DNA from: Pontibacter roseus DSM 17521
GTDB lineage: Bacteria > Bacteroidota > Bacteroidia > Cytophagales > Hymenobacteraceae
Assembly (NCBI RefSeq): GCF_000373265.1
Contig: NZ_KB890765.1
Location: forward strand, 556,685 to 620,684
DNA: 64,000 nucleotides
Direction: 5' to 3'
Below, piece by piece: positions 46,370 through 54,294 of the stretch. Below the pieces are notes generated by a model. The model was not told the origin of the DNA and did no database searches. It worked only from the letters and a program-made list of their open reading frames with translations. Every line of letters starts with the position of its first letter. Within the stretch, counting starts at the first letter, position 1. Made by a program: the position numbers and the translations under genes.

Positions 46370-46810
46370 CTATCGTTCCAGCACGACTTCTTCGGTTTTC
46401 GTCACCTTCTGGCCGTCTTCTTTGCCATCTTCCACTTTCACCAATGTCGCTTTGTTCTCGGAGAAGGTCACTGTGTAGGGCTGTTTATTCGGGTGGTCCT
46501 GGCCGATGAAGAGCTTTGCGCCATCCATCCACACGGGTAGCGTTGTCTGGCTCCGCCCGTTGCCATCGACGATGATGAGTTTATTGTTGTCTGTGAACTC
46601 GTAGGTCTTCTCGCCCTTGGAATACTGGTCCTGTTCCCTCTCAATCTCCTGGCCTTCAATTTTCTCCGTGTCCGTTTTCGAAATCACAATCCACTTGCCC
46701 AGCAGCCTGCTGTCGAGGGGGTTCTGCCCAGATTCGTTTTTGTCCTTGCAGGATACAAATACCAGGGACAGGAAAAGGAGCAATACGAGCGAAATTTTCT
46801 TTGTCAGCAT
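46370..46810 (-). CDS. Hypothetical lipoprotein (lipocalin-like)
   Basis: This 146-residue protein has a lipoprotein signal (hydrophobic VLLLFLSLVFVSC, Cys near residue 21) and a mature domain that begins RLLGKWIVISK and continues with strands, as in the lipocalin-like families of Bacteroidota. Charged segments EGQEIEREQDQ and KVEDGKEDG lie in loops. The function is unknown. ATG 46810 is chosen because the 38 codons before it do not form a signal peptide. It is monocistronic. Confidence 0.8.
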   Translation of the reverse strand: MLTKKISLVLLLFLSLVFVSCKDKNESGQNPLDSRLLGKWIVISKTDTEKIEGQEIEREQDQYSKGEKTYEFTDNNKLIIVDGNGRSQTTLPVWMDGAKLFIGQDHPNKQPYTVTFSENKATLVKVEDGKEDGQKVTKTEEVVLER

Positions 46811-47044
46811 ATGTGGTTCTTTAGCGTTAAGCATTAGGAATGATAGAGATGGGATTATAAGATAGGTTAAATGCTGCCCGTAGCTGTGCTGAAGATTGCA
46901 ACACGAACTACAGGGGAAAAGCAAGCCACTGCCTTACTTCCCGAAGGAAGGAAGCGCAACTGTGCATCGGGAAGGCTACTGGAAAACCTGACCTATACCT
47001 AGGACTGTAGCGGTGTCCGTTCAGTATACCTACTTGGAATAGTA

Positions 47045-47452
47045 TTAATTTCCTCTGTAAGTGGCGTAACCGTAAGGTGACAAGGTGATGGGAACGTGGT
47101 AATGGTCGTTGTCTCTAATCTGGAAAACCACCTCGATAAATGGGTAAAAGCTTTCTGTTCTTTTACTTTTGAAATAGTCTGCTACCAGGAAGCGGAGCCT
47201 GTAAACGCCTTTGTTTGCAGTATTAGCTGCCAGAAAGTCTTTGATGCGTCCGTTTTCATCGGTCATCTTCTCGTCCACCTGCTTCCATAGCCGCGTCTTC
47301 TCATCCATCTTCTCCAGCTGAACCGGAACTCCTTTGGCCGGCATACCTGTAGAGACATCCAGAATATGACTCGATAACTGGTAGGTAGTAGTTTGTGCGT
47401 AAGCAAAACTAGTTGCCAGCATAAGCAATACTATAAGTGCTAGATTCTTCAT
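47045..47452 (-). CDS. Exported 5-hydroxyisourate hydrolase-like protein
   Basis: This 135-residue protein has a signal peptide (to about AYAQT, residue 21) and a transthyretin-like domain of the HIU hydrolase type. Motifs include SSHILDVSTGMPAKGVPV, HYHVPITLSPYGY and the C-terminal YRGN in place of the usual YRGS. HIU hydrolase acts after urate oxidation, and the exported form suggests a periplasmic step. The last base-pair start choice is ATG 47452, nine bases inside a longer frame. It sits downstream of a heme-binding protein and a Crp-type regulator on the same strand. Confidence 0.85.
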   Translation of the reverse strand: MKNLALIVLLMLATSFAYAQTTTYQLSSHILDVSTGMPAKGVPVQLEKMDEKTRLWKQVDEKMTDENGRIKDFLAANTANKGVYRLRFLVADYFKSKRTESFYPFIEVVFQIRDNDHYHVPITLSPYGYATYRGN

Positions 47453-47467
47453 TGTGTACATATTGAT

Positions 47468-48013
47468 TTAGTGTATAAGTATGGCTGCGTCTTCTATGGC
47501 CGCAGATTTTGCGATGGTATCGTCGTTTTCGGGTCCTCCGCCTCCGGCTACGCCAATGCCTCCAATCACTTGTCCTTTGTGCCAGATGGGGTAGCCACCG
47601 CCCAGCAACAGCAGCTCCGGTAGGTTGGCCAGATTTTGGGTGTCGGCATTTGCCCTGGCATTGCGCGCCAATTGCAGGCTAGGCGTTTTGGTGGAGAGCG
47701 AGGTATAGGCTTTTCTTCGGGCGGCTTCAGTGTTGTGCGGCCCCACGCCGTTGCCCCGCGTCAGCAAAATATCCTGCCCTGATGCATCCAGAATAGCGAT
47801 GCTCACCTCCTTGTTCAGGGATTTGGCAGTTGCTCGGGCCCGACTTGTCAGCTGCAAAGCTGCCTCCAATGTGAGTTGGTGCGTCTCAATGGCATATGGT
47901 GTTTGCACCTGGTAATCAGTACCAATTTGTTTCTTGCTCTCATGCTTTCTGGCCTGCGCCAAAGAAAGCGTCGGGATGAGCAGAAGTAAGAGCAGCGGCA
48001 GTTTGTAGAACAT
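47468..48013 (-). CDS. GlcG/HbpS-type heme-binding protein
   Basis: This 181-residue protein has a signal peptide (to about LSLAQA, residue 20) and a GlcG/HbpS fold. Motifs are LTLEAALQL, VSIAILDASGQDIL near 70-83 and a C-terminal GGGYPIWHKGQVIGGIGVAGG near 138-158 in parts. Such proteins bind heme or other small ligands, and the glcG gene name elsewhere is not tied to a proven reaction. ATG 48013 gives the cleanest signal peptide. It lies between the Crp regulator and the HIU hydrolase-like gene, probably in one operon with a 15-bp gap. Confidence 0.88.
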   Translation of the reverse strand: MFYKLPLLLLLLIPTLSLAQARKHESKKQIGTDYQVQTPYAIETHQLTLEAALQLTSRARATAKSLNKEVSIAILDASGQDILLTRGNGVGPHNTEAARRKAYTSLSTKTPSLQLARNARANADTQNLANLPELLLLGGGYPIWHKGQVIGGIGVAGGGGPENDDTIAKSAAIEDAAILIH

Positions 48014-48076
48014 AAGATTTGTTTTTACAAAGCTACCGGGGCTCCTCTTGGAAAGCATTGCCCTAAGTCAACGTTT

Positions 48077-48646
48077 TCAAAGCCTGGCTTTTATTCTGCT
48101 TAGGGTGGAGGGGGAGAGGCCTAGGTAAGAGGCGGCCATTTTATTTGAAACTCGGAGCAAAAAATCAGGCTGGTGCTGAATGACCCATTTTACTTTTTCC
48201 AACGCATCAAACCCCTGGAAACCGTAAATACGCTTTTGTGCGGTGATGAAACCCAACTCCAGAATCTGCCTGTAGATGAATGAGAATTGCGGTATTGTAT
48301 CGACCAAGTGGTAAAAGTCCGCCCTGGAGATTCTGAGCAGTTCGGATTTTTCGATGGTTTGCATGTATTCGAAGGCAGGCGCCTGTTCAATCAGGCTGGG
48401 CAGCGCCGTTCCGAACCCGCCTTCAAAGGCAAAGAACCTTGTCGTCTCAATTCCTTCTTTGTTGATTGTATAAAGCCGGATGCAGCCTTTGTTCACAAAA
48501 TAATAATGCCGGCATACCTCGCTGTAATTCAATAAGAGCTCGTTCCGTTTGGTTTTTATCGGCTCAAATTTCGAGCAAATCAATTCCAGGGAGGCTTCGT
48601 CTATACTTTTTCTGCTTTGGATAAAATCCTTTAAAAGGCTGTACAT
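48077..48646 (-). CDS. Crp/Fnr family transcriptional regulator
   Basis: This 189-residue regulator has a cyclic-nucleotide-binding-like beta-roll (about 20-130; NYSEVCRHYYFVNKGCIRLY near 40-59) and a C-terminal winged helix region (about 140-189, ASYLGLSPSTLSRIKARL). The short C-terminus is normal for Bacteroidota members of this group. No Fe-S Cys cluster is visible. It lies upstream of the heme-binding and HIU-hydrolase-like genes on the same strand and may regulate them. Confidence 0.9.
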   Translation of the reverse strand: MYSLLKDFIQSRKSIDEASLELICSKFEPIKTKRNELLLNYSEVCRHYYFVNKGCIRLYTINKEGIETTRFFAFEGGFGTALPSLIEQAPAFEYMQTIEKSELLRISRADFYHLVDTIPQFSFIYRQILELGFITAQKRIYGFQGFDALEKVKWVIQHQPDFLLRVSNKMAASYLGLSPSTLSRIKARL

Positions 48647-48935
48647 GATGTTGGTTAGAGCACTTCTTCAGAACACAGCAGGTAGCTGTGTTATACCTAC
48701 TTTCTTTATTTGCTGGATAACCGTTGAAAAGCCTCAAAGTTTAATTTCTTTGAGTAATGGGACTAAAAGTCAGCTTGTTTACATATATGCAGACCCTAAG
48801 CGGTAGGAGCAATGTATGCACCTTTGAAGGGCGCTGACCTGCAGTTTTAGCGGCTGCTCTGTTTCTTGCTCTTTATTGAAGATTTGTCTTAGGAAGAGAT
48901 TGCCCAAATCACAGGAATGCGGTAGAAGCTGCACC

Positions 48936-49370
48936 TTACAACATCGGCGGACAGGAAAGCAACTCGGCTTCTCCGTTTGCGCCACTCACCAAAATGGCAT
49001 ACTGCCCGAAGTCTCTGCCCAGGAACTCGGCCTCGTCCCGTGTGATGCCCGCCACGAATACACCTTGCTCAACCGGCCACAGACCTGCACGGTCCCTGCC
49101 TTCGCCCGGACAGACTTGATACGCCGTCAGCCGCTCCAGCAGCTCTTTATGCTGTTCATTGTTGAACGCCTCCGTCTGCTCGTTGAAGTAAGGGTTGAAA
49201 GCGGTTAGGTACGCCCATTCCGTGATTAGCTCCCGTTCCAGGTATGCCGCCAAGTCCTGATTTGGCCCGTCCAAGCATATGGCAATTGTCTTGTCGCCGG
49301 CTGTAAAGCTGAAATCAGTGGTCTGGTAGGCGGCCAGGATGTCTTCGTGCAGGGTGTGGGGTGTGTTCAT
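48936..49370 (-). CDS. DUF3293 domain protein
   Basis: This 144-residue soluble protein matches DUF3293. The family pattern is seen as WAYLTAFNPYFNEQTEAFNN near residues 52-71 and GVFVAGITRDEAEFLGRDFGQ near 103-123. The function is unknown. There is no signal peptide. The gene stands alone, divergent from an SDR gene. Confidence 0.85.
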   Translation of the reverse strand: MNTPHTLHEDILAAYQTTDFSFTAGDKTIAICLDGPNQDLAAYLERELITEWAYLTAFNPYFNEQTEAFNNEQHKELLERLTAYQVCPGEGRDRAGLWPVEQGVFVAGITRDEAEFLGRDFGQYAILVSGANGEAELLSCPPML

Positions 49371-49662
49371 AAACAGAAGAAATCTGATAAGGGTTGATGA
49401 ATTCAGTAGGGTATTTGTGTTTCTAAATATACAATATGAGGAATTCTTTCCTGCATTTATCTTCTGAAATCTAAGCTGCTGCTTTTTTTACCCGCTTTTT
49501 CTGTTGTGCATAGCCTGTCGCATATGTAACCAAATACCTGCGAAACCTTGAGGTAGAGTTTCTGTTTAAGATTCTGACAATGAATCCTCTGCTTCTGCCG
49601 TATAACAGCCCATTGGTTTTGGTATACCGCTGCGTGTGGCAAAAAGAAAAACAAGCGATAGA

Positions 49663-50499
49663 ATGACAGACCTTACCAGCAAAACAATTGTGATAACGGG
49701 CGGAAGCTCAGGTATAGGGGCGGCGGCTGCCCGGAAGCTGCGCCAGCAGGGGGCCCGGGTCCTAATTACAGGGCGTTCTGAGGAGACAAAGCGGCTGGCT
49801 GAGGAAGTAGGCTGTGACTATTACTTGGTGGACTATACCCGTTTTGCAGAGGTGAGGCAACTGGCGAGCCACCTGCTGGTGCATTATCCCCGCATCGATG
49901 TGCTGGTGAACAACGTGGGCGGCATTATCTCGGAAAGGCGCCTGACAGCAGACGGGCACGAAATGACCCTGCAAATCAATCACCTGTCCGGTTTTCTGCT
50001 TACCCGCCTGCTGCAGGAGCGGCTGGAGGCATCCAAGGCCGTGGTCATCAACACTTCCAGTGCGGCCAACATACTCGGCCGCATCGATTTCGATGACTTG
50101 GAAAATCAGAAGAAGTACAAAAGCATGGGAGTCTACGGCGCTGCCAAGTTGATGAACATCCTGCACGCCATGGAAATAAGCAGGCGCTTCAAAGGTGTGT
50201 GGGCCGCTTCCTTTCATCCGGGTGTGGTTGAGACCGGCTTTGCTCGTGAAGGCAGCGGCCTGATTAGGTGGTTCTATGAGGGCCCGCTGGGGCGCTACTT
50301 CATGCTCTCTCCCGAAAAGGGAGCCGACACGTTACTCTGGCTTATCAGCACCGTTCCGGGCAAAGACTGGCAGGACGGGGAATACTATTATAAGCGCAGG
50401 CCAGGCAGAAAGAACCCGCAGGCACGCCCTGACGTGGCCCAGAAGCTCTGGGATGTGTCAGAGGAAGTGACAAAGCCTGGTCAGCCGCCGCAGGTATAG
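49663..50499 (+). CDS. SDR family oxidoreductase (retinol-dehydrogenase-like)
   Basis: This 278-residue enzyme is a short-chain dehydrogenase with TGGSSGIGAAAA near residues 12-23, NNVGG near 87-91, catalytic Ser in NTSSAAN and YGAAK near 155-159. The longer C-terminus (PLGRYFMLSPEKGADTLLWL) resembles the WWOX/retinol-dehydrogenase-like group. The substrate is unknown. ATG 49663 is chosen because it precedes the Rossmann fold closely. The stop codon TAG is inside an AGGTATAG octamer. It probably forms an operon with the next gene, 45 bp away. Confidence 0.92.
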   Translation: MTDLTSKTIVITGGSSGIGAAAARKLRQQGARVLITGRSEETKRLAEEVGCDYYLVDYTRFAEVRQLASHLLVHYPRIDVLVNNVGGIISERRLTADGHEMTLQINHLSGFLLTRLLQERLEASKAVVINTSSAANILGRIDFDDLENQKKYKSMGVYGAAKLMNILHAMEISRRFKGVWAASFHPGVVETGFAREGSGLIRWFYEGPLGRYFMLSPEKGADTLLWLISTVPGKDWQDGEYYYKRRPGRKNPQARPDVAQKLWDVSEEVTKPGQPPQV

Positions 50500-50544
50500 A
50501 CCTGTTTTGAAAAGATGAACCTAGATTCAAAAACCAAATAGCAT

Positions 50545-51204
50545 ATGAAAACAGCACTCGTAATTGGCGCTACAGGTATGGTGGGAAAACAGTTGGTCAG
50601 GCTGCTGCTGGCAGATGACCGCTTCAGCAAGGTGATGGTGTTTGGCAGGCGCACGCTAGGTATAGCCAACTCCAAACTGGAGGAACATCTTATCAACTTT
50701 GATGCGCCGGACGAATGGCAGCACCTGGTGAAGGGGGACGTGTTTTTCTCTACTCTGGGCACTACCCTGAAGCAGGCCGGTGGGCAGGACCAGCAGTTCA
50801 AGGTGGATTATTACTACCAGTACAAGTTCGCGGAAGTCGCTTCACAAAACGGTGTGCCAACTTATGTGCTTGTCTCCTCGTCAGGGGCCAGTCCGGATTC
50901 TCTGTTCTTCTACCCCCGCATGAAAGGCAGGCTGGAGCAGGAGGTGAAAAAGCTGGGCTTCAAAAGCCTGCAAATCATCCAGCCGGGCCTGCTGCACGGC
51001 GAGCGTGAAGAAAGCCGTTTCGGCGAAGAGGCTGCCTACCAGGTGCTGCACCTGCTGGACAAAGTGGGGCTGGCAGGCAAGTTCAGGCCCTATGAAGACA
51101 AAGTGGTGGCGCAGGCCATGGTCAACGCAGGTATAGCCGCGCAACCGGGCGAGCATACCTATACCTTGAACCAGGTGTTTGAATTGGCAGAGGGAAAGGC
51201 CTAG
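50545..51204 (+). CDS. NAD(P)H-binding protein (HTATIP2-like)
   Basis: This 219-residue protein has an N-terminal Rossmann fold (VIGATGMVGKQLVRLLLAD near residues 6-24) and resembles the NAD(P)-binding atypical SDR group. Further motifs are FFSTLGTTLKQAGG near 69-82 and YVLVSSSGASPDS near 105-117. The active-site Tyr in FYPRMKGRLEQEV is in the right place for the atypical group. The substrate is unknown. It lies downstream of the SDR gene on the same strand and ends near a hairpin. Two octamers in frame encode Leu-Gly-Ile-Ala and Ala-Gly-Ile-Ala. Confidence 0.9.
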   Translation: MKTALVIGATGMVGKQLVRLLLADDRFSKVMVFGRRTLGIANSKLEEHLINFDAPDEWQHLVKGDVFFSTLGTTLKQAGGQDQQFKVDYYYQYKFAEVASQNGVPTYVLVSSSGASPDSLFFYPRMKGRLEQEVKKLGFKSLQIIQPGLLHGEREESRFGEEAAYQVLHLLDKVGLAGKFRPYEDKVVAQAMVNAGIAAQPGEHTYTLNQVFELAEGKA

Positions 51205-51286
51205 GAAAGAAAGAGCCCTTTGCAGGATAGGAATTGACTAGAAGGTGTCCAGTTGGTGGATTTTAAGGAAATGGGCAAAACGATAA

Positions 51287-51314
51287 AAGCCTCCCAGGAG
51301 CAACTGGGAGGCTT
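51287..51314. terminator. Terminator hairpin between convergent genes
   Basis: AAGCCTCCCAG (51287-51297) pairs perfectly with CTGGGAGGCTT (51304-51314) across six bases. It lies between the NAD(P)H-binding gene and the LytTR regulator gene. Confidence 0.8.
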
Positions 51315-51377
51315 CTATGTAGTCCGAGGGGTGGAATTAGAGGACTTGATTCACAAGGATACAGTAGCATGAGTGTA

Positions 51378-52106
51378 TTAAATCAGGCCTCTCAATTTTT
51401 TATAAAAGCTATCGCTATACGTATCGCTGATTGGGATAATCTGATTTGCGATTCTGATTCTGTTCTTTTCGATGTGGTCTATCTTATCAATGGCTACCAT
51501 AAAGGACCGGTGCACGCGGGCAAAGTCCTGAGAGGGCAGTAGCTCTTCCAGTTTCGCAAAACTCAGCAATGTCATGATTTTTTCTTTCGCCGTGTGAATC
51601 CGCAAGTAATCCTTCATGCCCTCTACGAAAAGGATATCGCGTGTCGCAATTTTCTGGATACGATGGCCCACCTTTAGGAAAATATACTCATGCTCCTGTT
51701 TTGGTTCTGCGATAGTTTCCTTCTTTTCCGGTAGCTGCCGTTTGCCTTGTTCTTGGTAGAGGCGCAGTACACCTTTATAAAACCTTTCAAAGGAAAATGG
51801 TTTTAGTAAGTAGTCTTTCACTTCCAGTTCAAAGGCTTTCAGGGCATACTGGTCATAAGCAGTCGTCAGGATGATGATGGGCTTAGGGTTCAGCATGGGG
51901 ATGAAACTGAGTCCATCCAGGTCAGGCATGTTAATGTCCAGGAAAAGCAGGTCGGGCTTATCTTCATCCATTTGGGCGGCTGCTTCAAGAGGGCTCATAA
52001 AGGTGCCTTTCAGCTCCAGGAAGGGGACTTTTGCTACATACTCTTCCAGTATTTCCTGGGCCAGGTGCTCGTCATCAATTATATAGCAGGTGAGCTTCTC
52101 TTTCAT
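51378..52106 (-). CDS. LytTR-family response regulator (second system)
   Basis: This 242-residue regulator has a receiver domain (phospho-acceptor Asp57 in LLFLDINMPD, Lys in LLKPFSF) and a LytTR domain (about 135-242). A 25-residue Lys/Glu-rich linker (KKETIAEPKQEHE) joins them. It overlaps the 3' end of its kinase gene by 32 bases and is co-transcribed with it. The pair is divergent from the ABC/M1 genes at 53371-57893 and probably regulates them. It is less similar to the regulator at 11339 than its own LytTR duplicate is. Confidence 0.92.
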   Translation of the reverse strand: MKEKLTCYIIDDEHLAQEILEEYVAKVPFLELKGTFMSPLEAAAQMDEDKPDLLFLDINMPDLDGLSFIPMLNPKPIIILTTAYDQYALKAFELEVKDYLLKPFSFERFYKGVLRLYQEQGKRQLPEKKETIAEPKQEHEYIFLKVGHRIQKIATRDILFVEGMKDYLRIHTAKEKIMTLLSFAKLEELLPSQDFARVHRSFMVAIDKIDHIEKNRIRIANQIIPISDTYSDSFYKKLRGLI

Positions 52107-53112
52107 GAACCTGTAAATGAAGATTGTGAATCTTTAAAGTAACTGTGAATGTCTCGCCCATGTTGTTTACTTCCAGTTGATGCTGGTCCGGATACAGTAA
52201 CGCCAGCCTTTTCTGAACATTCGGCAGTCCGATACCGCCCGGTTCTTCCAGCTTATTTCCCTGGTGTTTTCCAATTGGGTTCTGGATACTGAAGGTAAGC
52301 GTATTTTCTTTTATCGCTACGCTCACTTTCACATCACCAGGTTCCAGTCGTGCAGGACTGTGTTTGTAGGCATTCTCCAGAAGGTGTATGAACAGCAACG
52401 GAGCAATATGGCAGGAAGCTGTGTCTCCTTCTATTTCTAAATTTACAACCGGGCTCTTTTTATACCTGAGTTGCTGCAAATTCATATAATCCTGCAGGTA
52501 GTTCATCTCCCTTGAAAGCGGAACCGTAGTGGCATTGGATTCATAAATCATGTACCGCATCAACGAGGCCAGGCGCATGACGGCTTCCGGTGCTGCCGGA
52601 GCCTGTTTGTATACCAGGGTATGAATGTTATTGAGGGTATTGAACAGAAAGTGCGGGTTAATCTGGGATTTCAGGTAATACAGTTCTGCCTCCACAGCCT
52701 GCTTCTCTAACTGTTCTTTTTTAATAGTATTAATGACAAGATTCTCGGTGACCCTGGCCAGCCAACTAAGAAAGACAAAAACGGGCACACTGGTTACCAG
52801 CGTCATGATATAGTGCTCAATTAAAGGATTCCAGGCATCCAAATTCCTGTAATGAAACATCAAAAAAGGAAATGGCCCGGTGAGCATAATGACTGCCAAC
52901 TTGCCGAAATATGCTTTCTTCTGGTTCTTACCCAGATACTGGGTCAGGAGAATGAAATGGCTGTAAAAAACATACAGGCAGGTTAAGAGAAACCCCAAGG
53001 TCATGGTGCGCCAATGCCCATTTTCCTGACTGAGCTGAAGCGCCACCAACAGGCCGAACAGCACCCAGAGACCTATGTGGATGAGCCTGAATACATTTTT
53101 GATTCGATTCAT
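52075..53112 (-). CDS. LytS-type sensor histidine kinase (second system)
   Basis: This 345-residue kinase has four hydrophobic helices (about 8-120) and a cytoplasmic His_kinase domain with SQINPHFLFNTLNNIH (His154), the N-box HLLENAYKHSP and the G-box GIGLPNVQKRL. It is shorter than the kinase at 9782-11299 by four helices. It is transcribed with its response regulator on the minus strand, and the ABC/M1 genes diverge from it. The signal is unknown; transporter-coupled sensing is inferred from context. Confidence 0.92.
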   Translation of the reverse strand: MNRIKNVFRLIHIGLWVLFGLLVALQLSQENGHWRTMTLGFLLTCLYVFYSHFILLTQYLGKNQKKAYFGKLAVIMLTGPFPFLMFHYRNLDAWNPLIEHYIMTLVTSVPVFVFLSWLARVTENLVINTIKKEQLEKQAVEAELYYLKSQINPHFLFNTLNNIHTLVYKQAPAAPEAVMRLASLMRYMIYESNATTVPLSREMNYLQDYMNLQQLRYKKSPVVNLEIEGDTASCHIAPLLFIHLLENAYKHSPARLEPGDVKVSVAIKENTLTFSIQNPIGKHQGNKLEEPGGIGLPNVQKRLALLYPDQHQLEVNNMGETFTVTLKIHNLHLQVHEREAHLLYN

Positions 53113-53370
53113 AAAACAAAGGTATTATTTCCGGTCACCCACTCACCACCTTCTCGACCAGCCTCCCTTCCCAATCTACCAAATCCTGACTTCAGTCCGC
53201 AAGCGCTTTCGCGGCAGCAAAACCGCTGTTCGTCGATTACTTTACCGTGGCAGCATATCGGTTTTTGCTTTCTGTTCTGGTACAGGTTCCTTTATTCTGA
53301 ATAAGAGCTGGGAAGAATTGTAAATCCTGTCCCTCTTCAAGTAATGAAACCAACTGAAAGAACGAACACT

Positions 53371-54294
53371 ATGGAAAGTCAAAAAATCAGCTTATCCATC
53401 CGCAATGTATCTAAAACCTACGCCAACGGAGTGCAGGCGCTGAGCAATATCAACCTGGACATTCCGCCGGGCATGTACGGCTTGCTGGGCCCCAACGGCG
53501 CCGGAAAATCTACCCTCATGCGCACGCTGGCTACCTTGCAGGAACCCAATGAAGGAAGCATCCACTTAGGTGACATAGATGTATTGCGCCAGAAGGAAGA
53601 GGTGCGCCAGACGCTGGGGTACCTGCCCCAAGAGTTTGGCGTGTATCCAAAAGTGAGTGCCGAAGAAATGCTGGATTACTTTGCCGTTCTCAAAGGCATC
53701 ACCCAGCGCGCCTCCCGCAAAGAAGTGACCGAAGGCCTGCTCAAACAAACCAACCTCTGGGATAGACGCAAACAGAAGCTGGGTGGCTTTTCAGGCGGGA
53801 TGAAGCAACGCTTTGGCGTGGCCGTGGCGCTGTTAGGGAACCCCAAGCTATTGATTGTGGACGAGCCGACGGCCGGACTGGACCCGGCTGAGCGCGTGCG
53901 TTTCCTGAACCTTTTAAGCGAAGTAGCGGAGAACAGCGTGGTGCTCCTGTCTACCCACATCGTGGAAGATGTATCCGAACTCTGCACCAACATGGCCATC
54001 ATCAACAAGGGGCAGATACTGCTTCAGGCAAATACCCAACAAGCTGTAGCAAATCTGGAAGGTAAAATCTGGCGCAAGCTAACGGATAAAAACACCCTAC
54101 CTGCATTGGAGCAGGAACATCAGGTCATTTCCGCCAAACTCCTGAGCGGGCGCACCATGGTCCACATCCACAGTGGGGAAAACCCCGGCAACAGATTTGA
54201 ACTGGTGGAGCCGGACTTGGAGGATGTGTACTTCGCTACCATGACAGGCTGTTATGGGCAATCACAGAAAGTGAAGGAGGTGGTACAGCTATGA
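53371..54294 (+). CDS. ABC transporter ATP-binding protein (second copy)
   Basis: This 307-residue ATPase is a clear paralogue of the one at 5152-6063 and shares its order of motifs: SIRNVSKTYANGVQAL, Walker A GPNGAGKST, signature FSGGM, Walker B LLIVDEP, and STHIVEDV. It also has the same C-terminal extension. The start at ATG 53371 is chosen because it aligns with the paralogue, although a Met nine codons upstream is also open. The stop overlaps the permease start by four bases (ATGA). The gene is near the start of a region poor in AGGTATAG octamers. Confidence 0.93.
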   Translation: MESQKISLSIRNVSKTYANGVQALSNINLDIPPGMYGLLGPNGAGKSTLMRTLATLQEPNEGSIHLGDIDVLRQKEEVRQTLGYLPQEFGVYPKVSAEEMLDYFAVLKGITQRASRKEVTEGLLKQTNLWDRRKQKLGGFSGGMKQRFGVAVALLGNPKLLIVDEPTAGLDPAERVRFLNLLSEVAENSVVLLSTHIVEDVSELCTNMAIINKGQILLQANTQQAVANLEGKIWRKLTDKNTLPALEQEHQVISAKLLSGRTMVHIHSGENPGNRFELVEPDLEDVYFATMTGCYGQSQKVKEVVQL

